From the NCBI GenBank assembly GCA_009760855.2, contig WPIO01000043.1, positions 2,694,501-2,758,500 of the forward strand: a DNA stretch of 64,000 nucleotides, read 5' to 3'. The notes beneath the pieces were generated by a model, which made no database searches, had not been told where the DNA came from, and was given only the letters and a program-made list of their open reading frames with translations. Source of the DNA: Cristatella mucedo. Its lineage: Eukaryota > Bryozoa > Phylactolaemata > Cristatellidae. The position numbers and the translations under genes were made by a program. Within the stretch, counting starts at the first letter, position 1; every line of letters starts with the position of its first letter. Shown piece by piece: positions 34,456 through 45,892 of the stretch.

Positions 34456-35870
34456 GACCATCTAGCCTACCCTCGCATACTCTTCAGCCATCAAGCTGAA
34501 CTGCTTGACTATCCCAGCTATTAAAGATGTCGACAGTCACATAAGGGCTCGCGTGCGAGAGGCCGAACATATCACGTATAAATCGAGCAAAGTCAGTCGT
34601 GGCCTAATGAGTGCTGCAGATCAATCGAATTTTCGTGAATTCGTGACCAAAATCTAATCACATCCCACAGGAGTCTAGCTTATGATGAGCAGCGATTTAC
34701 TAAAATAATGGACACAATACATGGCATATTAGTGAAATTTGGGCTTAACCCCTTTGCTGACATTGCATCTGAATAACTTTTTGAGTTTTGAGCCTTTTCG
34801 TCTAGAGGCACTTAAATGAGCGACTAATGGCTAATCAGACCTTCAACGACCAATCAAGTCCAATCACCACTATCTGCACTTTATAAATAGTGTCTGTAAA
34901 TATGTTATGTATATCCGGTGGCACTGTGCTAAGCTGTGACTAAGCTTCTGGATGCCGCCTCGAATAAAAATTGAAGTACATGTTTCCATCATAACTGAAG
35001 CAGCATTACAGCTCAATACATCAAGTAAACTTGAAACGCCGCTGCAGTTGTTCAAATTGTTAAACCACATTCAACCACCTAAAAGTCAGTTTATTTATGC
35101 CGGATTCTGGGGTTATCTCCTGCCTCAAAATTATGGATTAAAAACCACCACAAAGTTACCAAAGATATAGAAGGGCTGCATTTCATAAGCATGTAGCAAT
35201 GGCTGTACAGGCAACCCGCTATCTCGTTGGCCATGCCACCTTTCATGGTCAAGCTAAGCGGACGGGAGCGTGTTTCTTAACAAATGTCTGTGAAAGTATT
35301 TGGCCGATAAAACATCTTATTGTTTGGCATTGGCTTAGTATGCAATTTTCCTACAATTAAAGTTTGAGGCAAATTTATTTAAGGAAAAGCAATATAGTGC
35401 CTGTTGATAGCCATTTGCTGCAGATTTAATATAGTTGCAATAGTTTTCAGTTGCCAGAGCTGCAGCTGGGACTACTAAGCATAGGCTTGTCCTTAAATCC
35501 CCATTTCTGAAAGCTAGTCAACCTGCAGCAGAGAAGCGTTTTCTTTTTCGCAGTCGGCTGACTTAGTCACACATCGGGAGAGTGCTGGTCTTAAGTGCTG
35601 TAAGAAAATGGAAGTCCCGATTGCAATAACCTGAAAGATACAAATTTCAACAGATTATTCACTGTCAAGAAAGTTTTTAATTAGGCAATTAAAGTGTTTG
35701 GAAGTATTGCATTCTCGGTTGCAGACACGTGTTTTTCTCTTTATTTGTCTAAGAAATAAGCATGGTTCGGACAATTATAATTGTAAAGGCATAATTCTAG
35801 GGGTACGAATGCCCCCCCCCCCGACATTCCCCCTCCCGGGATAGGACATTTCTTCCCTCCCCCAGGTATA
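34456..35870. other. unassigned intergenic sequence
   Basis: No transposon or exon recognised. C-runs occur at 35812-35822. Confidence 0.4.
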
Positions 35871-35871
35871 T

Positions 35872-36030
35872 GGCTTAGAGTTTAGGTTTTAGGGTTTAGT
35901 ATTTAGGCTTTTAGGGTCCTTAGGATTTAAGGTTTATAATTTAGATTTTACGGTTTACGATTTTTAGGGTTTATTGTTTAGGGTTTTATGGTTTATGGTT
36001 TAGAATTTTAGGTTTTAGCGTTTAGGTTTA
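35872..36030 (+). repeat. degenerate telomere-like TTTAGGG-rich patch
   Basis: Repeated GGTTTAGGGTTTTAGGG-like units, for example TTTTAGGGTTTAG near 35890 and TTTTTAGGGTTTATTG near 35960, about 20 imperfect units. A LINE A tail follows directly. Confidence 0.75.
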
Positions 36031-36034
36031 TAAT

Positions 36035-37850
36035 ATTATTTTAAATAATAATGCACTTCATAAAGCGCCCTCAGAGAACTTAACCTCTCTCTAGGCGCTT
36101 TAAATTTGCAGCAAAGGGGAAATGCAATTGAATGGTGAGTAATATCAAGCATGATAAACAAACAAAATTAATAAGACGGTAAGGGGTGACATGCACAGGG
36201 TCAGCATGCAAATTTGGTTAGTATGCACAGTGTCAGCACCCATAAGCACATCAAGGACGAATCACAGGGACCCACTAAATGCTGGTATAAATAGATGTGT
36301 TTTAAAGTTCATTTTAAATGTCGTCATGCCAGGGGATGTTCTGTAGCAGGTCGGGAGGGAGTTCTAGGCTTTGGGAGCATACGAACTAAATGCACGGTCT
36401 CCAAAGGATTTGAGGTTTGTACGAGTTATTTTTCGATTGTTGGATTCCGAAAAGCGGGTGGTACGATGCTTGGCCTGATGGAGGAGTATGTCGGAGAGAT
36501 AGGCTGGAGCCATAGAATGAAGGGACCTAAAAGTGAGCGACAAAACCTTGAACTCAATCCGTTGCTCGACTGGTAGCCAGTGCAGGTCGGCGAGAAGTGG
36601 TTTATTATGACGACAGCAACGCTTAAGACGGGCAAGCCTAGCTGCTGAATTTTGCACCAGCTGCAATCGCCTGACCGCATATGCTGGTAGGCCAGTAAGC
36701 AGTGAGTTGCAGAAGTTGAGACGGGATGTAACGAATGCATGGGCCAACTTCGACGTGTCATCATTAGCTAAACAAGCCTGAATTTTAGCAACGTTTTGAA
36801 GCTGAAAATGGGCAGATTTGACTGTGGAGCTGATATGGTCGTCTAACGAGAGGTCGCTTTGGAATATGACACGTAGATTTTGAGCTGATTCGACAGGAAA
36901 TATGCTGGCAGAGCCATTTTTTAGCCTTAGCCTATCCAATTTGTGAATCACACTGGTTCGCCCATAATTAGTAAGTTAGTTTTATCATAATTTTGTTTTA
37001 GAACATTGAGACAATTTGAGGAGCTCGAAGGCTAGGTAGGATCGAAGCAAAGGTACAACTGAGTGTCATCCACATAGAAGTGAAAGCATAGATTATGTTT
37101 GGCAATCGCATCAGCAAGAGTGAGAGTATGAATCGTGAAAAGAACCGGACCTAGCACGGAGCGCTGAGGTACTCTATATTTCAGAGGTAGGTCACATGAT
37201 TTTTGTCTATTCACGTCAATACTCTGGAGGCTCCCACTGAGATAGGACCTGAACCACTGCAGAGCAGTGCCAGTGATGCCGAGGCGAGATGAGAGGCACT
37301 CTAGAAGAACTCCGCTATCGATGGTATCAAAAGCTGCCGAAAGATCGAGCAAAAAAGGAGAGACACTCTACCCATGTTTGCATTCCTAAGTAGGTCGTTG
37401 TATACCCTAAGCGATGCATGCTCTGAGGAGTGATTAGCTCTTAAGCCAGAGTGGAACTTACTAGCAAGGTGTGAGGTTTCGATATATGAGTGCAGCTGGT
37501 CTGCTACGACCCGCTACAGTGTCTTTGTTAGAAATGCTATAATGGAGACTGGGCGGTAGTTGCTTAAGTGTTCTCGGTCTAGTGTCGCTTTCTTGAGGAG
37601 TGGCCTGACTACAGCTTTCTTGAAAGATGCTGGGACATGACCAGAGGCTAATGACATATTAATTATGTTAGGTATGTATGGCGGCAGCAGATCAATGCAA
37701 CGTAGGAGCAGGACAGTGGGAATAGGCTCCGGAGGACTTGTTGTCTTCTTTGATTGAGATACGAAATTCAAAAATAGATCACTAGTAACCTGCTTAAATG
37801 TAGACATTGAGACTCTCGAAATATCTGCCATGTACATTTTAAGTATTAAT
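36035..37850 (-). mobile_element. LINE A long copy, 3' end to upstream RT
   Basis: AAT tail and hairpin at the left. Thumb frame NGSASIFPVESAQNLRVIFQ (36830-36920), palm frame MLDLSAAFDTIDSGVLLECL (37295-37352) with FYVDDTQLYLCF near 37050 (YVDD in place of YADD), and fingers frame to 37837 with RPLLKKATLDREHLSNYRPV. Frameshifts between the frames. Confidence 0.92.
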
Positions 37851-38084
37851 TACTACTCTTACTCAAGTGTCCCTGACTTTTTAATGTTGTGGGACCAATA
37901 TTGTGACTGAGGCTACTTTTGAAAGGGTAGCGTGTATCATTATTAGAAACATTAAACTGTACTACCGAAGGCAACCTTGAATAGGTCACATAGTCCGACC
38001 TCCACGTTAGACACTGTGCTAATGAGTAATATCAACCAGAAAGTAATTTAATAAGAAACACTTTGAGAATGTTAAAAGTCAAGC

Positions 38085-38217
38085 TGGTTTGGTCTCGTGG
38101 TTAAGGTGCTCGCCCCGACCAAGATCTGACTGAGGTCGTGGGCTCGAGTCCCCAGGCATATGTGAAAAGCTTGAATAAAGATTTAGTTCTCTTGGGGCGC
38201 TATATAAATGAATTATA
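38085..38217 (+). mobile_element. SINE C copy
   Basis: AGCTGGTTTGGTCTCGTGGT head, GGGCTCGAGTCCCCAGGCAT box B region, tail GGGGCGCTATATAAATGAAT. It sits just downstream of the transporter stop codon, probably in or near its 3' untranslated region, antisense to it. Confidence 0.92.
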
Positions 38218-38304
38218 TTCACATAGATTTAAAATAATTATGCGCAACTTTTCTCATACTGTTGTAAACGCATATGATTTTACGGAAGCTCACCATTGCA
38301 GTGT

Positions 38305-38521
38305 CTAGTTTGACAAAGTTTTTAAAGGATACCTCTGGGATGTCATCATTACCAATAATAGTGTCAGACCTGCACAGCATGTGGCCGCCCACGAGAATCC
38401 GACGACGCTCACTAAGGAGTCGCCACCTGTGGCACCGCTAAACGCTCCTAGAGCTGAAGCTGATCCGAGGATTCCGCCGACCATCCCGAAAGTTCTAACG
38501 TCTGCAGGAAAGCCATTCTTT
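38305..38521 (-). CDS. SLC18B1-like transporter, last exon (TM11-TM12, stop)
   Basis: The exon is 217 bases ending in TAG (38305-38307). KNGFPADVRTFGMVGGILGS then ASALGAFSGATGG matches the TM11 signature D-x-x-T-x-G-x-V-x-G and LGAF-x-G. GFSWAATCCAGLTLLLVMM is TM12. A short tail of about 12 residues follows. The acceptor is a long T-run ending CTAG, and phase 2 fits the TM10 exon. A minus-strand ATTAAA near 38047-38052 might serve as poly(A) signal, about 250 bases downstream; this is weak. Confidence 0.9.
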
Positions 38522-39054
38522 CTAGAAAAAAAAATGAATTTTGTGATATTCGCGTGGTAGTATTACTTTTAGAAACAGTAGTGCAAAAGCACCCAACATG
38601 ACAAATTCCCACGCATCTCTTCTTTTTCGTAGAAAAAGGCCCCTAATAATTTAATTTGCAGATTATCTGAAAATACCCTTGCCCTATTTGAAAACTAAAA
38701 AACACTGATTACCAAACATTTTTAAAGTTGGCAACAACCTTTTTTTGTCTGAACTTGTATCTAGATATAATAATAGATACATGCAGCTGAATTTAACGGA
38801 ATTTGCAATATAACCTGAGAGCAATCACCAGTACAAGTTTTATTTGATGTGAAAATAATAAGGAGACGGAGAACCCGTGGAGCTCACATAATCCTCATAT
38901 GAATTATATTGCTCAGTCTAACTCACCGTTCAGAAGTTATCCACAGGCAAATAAGACGTGTTCCTTCGAAATGAAGCAAAAGAAAACAAACCAAACCGAG
39001 GGTAATTCAGAAGTTGAAAAGGTTAAAACTTATACTTGGCTTTACCTGTACATC

Positions 39055-39895
39055 TCCTGTTGAATCTGCACGAAATAACGGGGTCCAGTTCCAAAGAGAC
39101 ATTTCGTTAAATGACCAAACCACCTCAACAGTAAATTAAGTCAATTTGTAGGTACAAAATTTTGCTTCAATTCGATATTAGCCTAGACATGGAGGCGACA
39201 TCTAAATTGGTCTATGCACTTGTTAAATCCCGTCTCGACTTACATACCTCACTGCTTGCTGGTCTAACGGCCTGGGCACACCTGTACTTACAGTTGCTGC
39301 CAAACTCACCAGCTAGGCTAGTCTGCCGAGAGCTTTGCAGTTGCCACATCACACAACTTATCGCCGACCGACCTTCACCGGCTTCCATTCAAGCAACACA
39401 TGACTTCAAGCCGTTATCTCTCACTTTTAAATCCCTTCATCATTTCGCTCCAGTGATGACGTATGAGATCTGCTGCCGCAGGTTACTGCCACGGGCTTTT
39501 CGGAATCTAGCTGTTTACCTATATCTCGCACAAACCTCAAACTCTTTGGAGACCAGAGAGCCTGTAGTTCGTATGGTCCCCTGGAACAAGCTCCTCACTT
39601 GCGTCACGACATCCCTGACTCTAAAACTAGTAATGCATCTATTTATTACAGCACTTATTGGGTCCCTGTGATTCGACCTTTAAGTGATCATGTGAGCTTA
39701 CACTGTACGTGATGCCACTAAACATGCTTGCATGCTGACCCTTAGTGTGTCATCCCTAAAAATATCCTTTTTGTGGTTTATTGATAACAGTGCTACTAAC
39801 TACTTGGTTCTGTTTGCTTTGCTGCAAATGTAAAGCTCCTAGAAAAAGATTGATTTCCTTGACGGGGCTATATAAAATTAAATACAATTACTATA
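39055..39895 (+). mobile_element. LINE A copy, diverged
   Basis: Thumb frame with KLVYALVKSRLDLHTSLLAG (39200-39260). The 3' end AAGCTCCTAGAAAAAGATTG and GGGGCTATATAAAATTA is worn. In the transporter's last intron. Confidence 0.85.
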
Positions 39896-40539
39896 AAACC
39901 AAACAAGCTGCTTAGTTTAGGTATGCTGCTTAGTGTTACTAGGTAATTACAATTATGCTAAAGACTACGGGGAATGTTAATGCATTTGCATTTCTACACT
40001 GAAAGGTCCATGTTCTTCAAGCCACTGTGAATAATCAAATAAATGCATTAGATAATTTGATTCTCTGTGAAATAACATTACATAAGCAATGCATAATGTC
40101 GCTATGTAAATGCTACCTTGCTCCTTGACTAATATTTTCCAAATTTTCATAGGAATGTTATTTTATTTCTGCATCAGTTTAATATTCAGATGCAATATTC
40201 ATTTGCTGTATGTCAAGCAAATGTTTGATGGATTAGGGACAACTCAGTAAAGCTTTGTTGTCGGCGATAAAAACAGTTATTCGCTTTCCATTTCTCTAGA
40301 ATCATAACCCGGTTGATTGCATGACATAAGGGTAGCAAAGAGAATTATTTGGTATATTCAAATGTAAAGTCAAACTAAAATAATACGTGAACGTATTTCT
40401 GTTCATTCACATATGGCACACAGTATCATTTTCGCAAAAAAAACATTTAAACAATTTCAAGTTGTTATTCTATGCACAACTCCAGTGTCAACATATACTT
40501 TTATGAACTCGTAGCTATTTATATCTCCAGTCCACGACA
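39896..40539. other. unassigned intron sequence
   Basis: AT-rich, nothing recognised. Confidence 0.4.
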
Positions 40540-40672
40540 TCTCCTGACTTCAGATTTTGAAGGAAACTAAAGTCATTATAACTTAGGTCTCTGTGATTTG
40601 ACCTTTATGTACTTATGCATTCTGATACTGTGCATGATGCCAATGACTACACTTGCAGGCTAATCCTGCAAA
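40540..40672 (+). mobile_element. LINE A 3' scrap
   Basis: GTCTCTGTGATTTGACCTTT then ATGTACTTATGCATTCTGAT and ACACTTGCAGGCTAATCCTG match the 3' untranslated region. Confidence 0.55.
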
Positions 40673-40882
40673 ATGTTTCACATAAAATACAAGCGAAAAA
40701 TGAAGCTGGGATATCCTTCTCTAAAGAACTTTATAGAAAGTTTAAGTTTCGAAGGCCAATTAGCAAGTCAGCATGACAGTAAAAAAACGTAGCCATTTGC
40801 CGAGAACAATTTGTAAGCCATTGTATTAGAAAATATTTAACGCGGATAGTCGCGATTTTGAAAAGCTTCAGTAGTTACTTAC

Positions 40883-40978
40883 ATGGCCTCTTCCGTACAC
40901 AATTGGTAAGATGGCACCCAGCAGCAGGCGATCCCAGCTCCCCGCAATATCAACGAGAATATCAGCAGCCATAGAGAC
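40883..40978 (-). CDS. SLC18B1-like transporter, TM10 exon
   Basis: The exon is 96 bases. The frame fixed by phase 2 from the previous exon reads SLWLLIFSLILRGAGIACCW then VPSYQLCTEEA. This fits TM10 (L-W-L-x-x-x-S-L-x-x-x-G-x-G) and the loop before TM11. The acceptor is TTTACCAG and the donor GTAAGT, phase 2. A longer open frame on the same strand in another register is a shadow. Confidence 0.88.
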
Positions 40979-41123
40979 CTGGTAAACGTATGGACAAGAT
41001 TCTATTAGGGCATTTGTATCATTCTTACACTGGAACACATTGTGACCATGGTGCCTTGGTGACCTCAGGGGATACAGACAGTTTGCAATTGATTTAGTTT
41101 TTAACTTCTCCATCATCACTTAC

Positions 41124-41224
41124 GCAGAAAGCAAGGGTATGAGAGGAGTGGGTCCCTGTATAAGCGTGCTGACTGTTAAAATGGTGGAGCCGGCAATAAT
41201 AATCACCTTCAGAAAGTTGCCCAC
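41124..41224 (-). CDS. SLC18B1-like transporter, TM9 exon
   Basis: The exon is 101 bases and reads VGNFLKVIIIAGSTILTVST then LIQGPTPLIPLLS. A hydrophobic helix is followed by a G-P-T/S-P-x-x-P motif, as between TM9 and TM10 in SLC18B1 relatives. The acceptor is GTTTCTTTCAG and the donor GTAAGT, phase 2. Only 145 bases separate it from the next exon. Confidence 0.88.
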
Positions 41225-41944
41225 CTGAAAGAAACATTAAAATCTTACCAACAGTAAGTAATTGGTAGAATATTCTAAACAATTACATTTATAAAATTTG
41301 GCAAGTTAAAATTTGGCTTACGAATATATAGCGCCTTTCTAGCAGCATGCCTAAAGAGCATAGGAGATGCGTAAATTATTAAACAGCCGCGGTCACGCAT
41401 TTGTGGTGGGGTTAATGTTTTACACAACATACAGGTGGACAACTCGTGAATTAAGGCATACGTGCCAATGTATAACATAGTTATTTTCTAGAAATATTTT
41501 TCAGTAACGATATTTGCTTCACTGAACTCTGAGGCAGACGGATCTTTCTATAATTTAGGGTTTCATAGGAATAATAGTACAATACGTAAAATAGAAGGTT
41601 GGGTATCTATTGAACATACGACTACGGACCATACGACAAAATTGGCCTATACCAACTGACCTTTACGACAATTAATCTGTATACCATCTGGTCCGCGACA
41701 TCCGGCGTGTATTAGCTGGCATATACGGCAATTTATCTACATGTCAATTTATAAGAATGATACGCAATCTTTAATGTATACAATTGATACCAGCAATTAA
41801 GAATGAATTCACGACTGTCGGAGATTCTTTTATATTTATGCAACAGGTCTCCAAGTAAAACAGTCTTTTCTCTTACAAATGTCAAATAATGTTTATTACG
41901 TTCTAGATAAAATTGATCTTAATGTTACCGTAGCTTCTTAACTA
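41225..41944. other. unassigned intron sequence
   Basis: AT-rich, no motif in any frame. Confidence 0.4.
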
Positions 41945-42955
41945 ACTACGCGACGAATATGCAATGGCACGAAGACAAGCTAGAATATCTGTACGACCGC
42001 ACCCTTCAACAGCTCGTTGAACGTTTTCGGCAAGCTCGTGGTATCTCTTAGCTTGGACAACAAGGACGCCAATGGTGCCTTGAAAAGACAAGGCAGTCTG
42101 CTTACTGTGGTCCACGAGAAGCCCTTTCAGAAATTTCCACATCGTCGGATGATGGCACCGGAGAAGTACTTGGAGAACGCAGTATCGTCTACCGCATTGG
42201 TTGTACGAGCTATGCCGTCTACTGGCGCCCCATACTGATTCCATATCCCCACAGGGAAGAGCGCACTGCCGTAGTTATCATCTCGGCCTCGAAGATGTCT
42301 GCCTCGGATGTAGGTATATTCGAATTATGAGAACAGTTTTTTCGTGCGCTCATGTGATGGCATAGAGTTGGACATCAGCTCAAATGCTTCGATGACGCCA
42401 GTCTCCCTTTCATGTGCCACTGCTGGTAGACATTGAACTGCACTACAGAGAGCATCTTTAGTTTCATAGTTATCTTTCATTCTAAACTTGCTGACTTTTT
42501 TTGTTACACTCTGATTGAGATGGAAGTAACAGCCCGTAATTGTAGCTGTTGAGTACAAGGCAGAGAAAGAATTAGTAGCTGCTGCTTCGAATTCGATGAG
42601 AAGTTTTTGAGGTTTTGGAGCAGGTATGAAACGTTTGAGTTCGGAGAGAAGGCGATGGTGTGTTGTACGAGTCTTGTTTGGAAGTAGGCAGTATAGGCCA
42701 ACAGAGGTAAGTCCTGGGACAAATTAAAAATGAATGGTGTGCCGTTGAAAGAAAAGAAAGGGAACTACTTGAAAAGTACCGTCAGCTAGCCACACTTCTG
42801 CACAAGCCAGGCCGTCAAGTAAGATGTTACTTCCGAGGATTATTAGCCAACCCTGTCCTGCTCCTAAGTCAAACAGTAAAAAAATCAATGAACTTTTGAG
42901 GGACGTTAAATAACAGATCTGTGAGTATTGGTGGTGAAGATGTGGTGGCATCGAA
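41945..42955 (-). mobile_element. MULE (Mutator-like) transposase remnant
   Basis: The minus strand reads VWLADGTFQVVPFLFFQRHT (first catalytic Asp near 42782), then in a shifted frame LYCLLPNKTRTTHHRLLSEL, KLLIEFEAAATNSFSALYST and ATITGCYFHLNQSV, then GDMESVWGASRRHSS and HPTMWKFLKGLLVDHSKQ. This is the MULE core in order. The usual D-F-E is E-F-E, and a stop follows TIHF, so it is dead. No terminal inverted repeats were found. It lies in the intron between the TM8 and TM9 exons. Confidence 0.85.
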
Positions 42956-43091
42956 TAAGTCCTTCTTTAACTGCTGCTGCAGCGCTCGATTCAAATTTGA
43001 CATCTTCGGTAAAGCCATTAGCACGTCCACAGATAAGTTCCCTAGCCACAAAATCTTGTACTGCACTAGGAGAGGCAGAAGCTTCCGACAC

Positions 43092-43375
43092 CTTAGCCTG
43101 AATGATCAATGGTGTCGAAGGCAGCAGACAAATATAGCAGAGCTAGGGCAGTGACAATCCCGTCGTCGTTGCCACGTAGAATGTCATTGTTAACACGGAG
43201 GAGAGCAGTTTCAGTATAGTGCTGCCTCTTGAACCCCGATTGAAATGTTTCTGACATTCCATTATTTTCAATATGTTCAACTAGCTGCTTAGCAAGAATT
43301 TTTTCAAGAATCTTTGATAAGAACGGAAGAAGGGAAACTGGCCGATAGTTTGATAGGACCTCTGATTTGATCAAA
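43092..43375 (-). mobile_element. LINE D RT fragment
   Basis: The minus strand has NYRPVSLLPFLSKILEKILA, MSETFQSGFKRQHYTETALL and LYLSAAFDTIDH, the fingers-palm segment, close to the copy at 54610-55158. Confidence 0.9.
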
Positions 43376-44018
43376 TAAAACCAACCTGCACTAATTTTAT
43401 TTGTATTGCCTATTTCTGATTTTAGGGCCACTTGTGAAAGATCAGTTGTTATATAGATCCATTGTCGTAAAGGCCGTTTGGCACGGGCCAATTGTCATAG
43501 GGCGAGTAGTCACAAGTTCAATTGTCGGTACACCAAATAAAACTCATATCAATGCACCAAGAATATTATACCTACAAATGTAACCAGTTCTAGCTGTTAT
43601 GATATTTGTGGAATACAATTATTCGTTTGTGCGGCTTTTAATTTTACTTGCTCAATGCATTTCAATTGCCTTAAATTTACTTGCTATAAGTCTTTTGATT
43701 TCCTTACAGTTTTTTGATTGTAATACCTTAGATTCAGGGAAATTCAGCAAAATGCATGCTTAACTAATTCGTCAGTGTTCATATCCTGATAATCCATTAG
43801 TGCTGCTGCCAAACAAGAGCAATAAACCAGCTTCTTCAGAAAATTGAAAGAGTTAGCGTTTCTGCACTAGAAAACAGATCTGTTTACTGACAGCAAGCAC
43901 ACTGTCCTGTTCTGCCCACTGATCACAATGTTTGCTGCACGAGACAGATATACAAGCAAATGACATATTGGTCGTTTTACCAAACAACTGATTCAAAAGT
44001 AGTCAATTTTTACGGTAC
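43376..44018. other. unassigned intron sequence
   Basis: Nothing recognised between the LINE D fragment and the TM8 exon. Confidence 0.4.
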
Positions 44019-44120
44019 CTTTCCACAAACATATCCCACAGCGGGCATCAAAAGGCAGTAAAATCCTGGTGCAACAAGGAAAATGGCTTCAATAGCTGGC
44101 GAGCCCAGCATCGGAGCAAT
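44019..44120 (-). CDS. SLC18B1-like transporter, TM8 exon
   Basis: The exon is 102 bases, 34 codons, phase 0 both ends. AIEAIFLVAPGFYCLL then MPAVGYVCGK matches TM8 and the following G-x-x-x-D/G-K loop of MFS carriers. The acceptor is a T-run ending TTTTTAG and the donor is GTACCG. It joins the TM9 exon in frame as GYVCGKVGNFLK. Confidence 0.85.
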
Positions 44121-44268
44121 CTAAAAAAAGGAATAACCCATGCAAGTTGTACAAAAACAGATACACAAATTCACATAGTGAGAAGGTAACCATTACAGAG
44201 AGCCTGATGCTCTGTACATATCTTCCGTCTATCTGAAGCTGATTGGCAGATCTATAATGGAGTCTTCC

Positions 44269-44387
<119 letters not shown>

Positions 44388-44406
44388 GAACGTGCTCCTT
44401 CTTTAC

Positions 44407-44490
44407 CTCAACTTCATGTGCAGTCCACTCCATCCTCTGACCCTCGGTGTGAGTCATGCAGCAAGGAAGACTCCCATTGCTTGCTTCCCG
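44407..44490 (-). CDS. possible short linker exon of the transporter (uncertain)
   Basis: On the minus strand an AG at the right edge (CACCCAG) and a donor GTAAAG after TGAAGTTGAG could bound an 84-base phase-0 exon ending TAHEVE. Joined to the next exon this gives AHEVEIAPMLGSPAIEAIFL, which has about the right length between TM7 and TM8. The N-terminal part of the stretch does not resemble the family, so a shorter internal acceptor or no exon at all is equally possible. It directly borders a long AT microsatellite. Confidence 0.25.
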
Positions 44491-44499
44491 CTGGGTGTT

Positions 44500-45652
44500 T
44501 GATAACTACCACTGCATATCCGGAGCTACATAAGCAAGCATGATAAAAGCAAATTACCTTTAATACAATGTTGTGAAGAAACTGCAGTATTCGTCGCCTA
44601 ATCTTTCTTTTATAGTTAGCTTATTATTAATGATATACGTGCCTAACTAGTCGTGATCTGGTGCGCTTTTTTATCCTGGAAAAATGCAACTGCAGTGTAG
44701 TTGTTTGTTTTGTGTCCTTGTAAGCATGTGATGGCAATCTCGACTTTCAATATTTGAACAAGACCTGGCTATATTAAAAAATGGTCCGATTATAACTGAC
44801 TGTAGCCCGACGAGTTTATCCATTTTTCGTAAACGAATCTCAGTAGAAACCGGACGAGAAGTCGACATTGTTTTCAGCTCCTCTAACAATTATAAACCTT
44901 TTTTCAGTCCATCAAAGCAGTCTTTAGAATCTCTTTTCTGAAGTACCTTCAGCTAAAAGGTGACACTGTTGGCAGTAATGTATAAGCGATAAAGTACCAT
45001 GTCACCGGTCATCACGATTTCTTAGTTCTCATTTTAATTTCGCGTGCATCAACAAATATTTCTGGTTTACCCGTGATTTAAAAGTAAATTTTGACGATTG
45101 AACGGACTCAGTATACGCTAAACTTCACGGCCTGACTAATGCTTTTTCTCTTGTGGCTTATATGCATGACCCCATACACAGCGAGGGCAGCACACTATCA
45201 AATATTCTCCCACAAGCAGACGCTCTCATCCCATTGTATGATTGAATGTATTCATTCTATCATATAACCATCTCCGATCTACAGTGAATGCATTCCTCCA
45301 CATCAAACGTCATCTACGATTCACGAAATCTCAAGGTCCTTAAAATCGATGAAAGCTGAGAAATAAGAAATTCTTAGACATCGTGCCTTATCCCTCATCT
45401 GAAGTGTCATAATTGGTAGAATACTACCTTACAGTAATCGCTGACGTGCTTGACCAGTTTGTACCACTGGTTAAGCATAAAGTGCCCCCTAGCACAGACT
45501 GCTGACAGTTTGGCAACGATAAATTTAACTAGCCAGGTCTTCTTCAGAAAGCATACACAATATCAGCGTGACTTTTCATAGTCAGGCATAAGGTGCCTAA
45601 ATTAGATTATAACAATCGATCCTAGACGAGGCCAGGTCTAGGTTCTACTAAC
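44500..45652. other. unassigned intron sequence
   Basis: Expected to hold the TM7-TM8 link if it is a separate exon. I could not identify it with confidence. Confidence 0.35.
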
Positions 45653-45892
45653 ATATAGTTGCATCACAGATGGACCATGCAAAACTGCTTACGTCTGCCA
45701 CTAAATTCGTCTTAACCGCAATCGATTTAGTTCCTTGCATAGTGATTGGTGTGGCTACCTCGTCAATCGCCCCTTCTTCAGCACGGTAGACAAGAGAGCC
45801 GAGCCCTAAGGTTGGCACTTCCCTCGTGGAAAACCTCTCTGCTGCATTAACACGTGACTCAGGTCCATCTATTTCGCACACTAGCCCGATGT
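45653..45892 (-). CDS. SLC18B1-like transporter, central loop and TM7 exon
   Basis: The acceptor GAATGCAG gives phase 1, matching the TM6 exon (split codon Asn). The first ~50 residues are hydrophilic and fit the cytosolic loop between the two six-helix halves. The last part, SIAVKTNLVADVSSFAWSIC followed by DATI, resembles TM7 of SLC18B1 relatives (a run ending in D-P-T-L). Two donors are possible. GTAAGC after 45693 is strong and phase 0 but removes most of TM7. GTTAGT after 45653 is weaker and phase 1 but keeps TM7. I favour the longer form from protein similarity. The first part is novel to me and could include non-conserved sequence. Confidence 0.65.

Noticed and set aside
34952-35170. 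72-codon open frame
   Set aside because: No motif or neighbouring exon that fits.
40868-41119. 83-codon minus frame covering the TM10 exon
   Set aside because: Wrong register; the frame set by splice phase gives TM10, this one does not.
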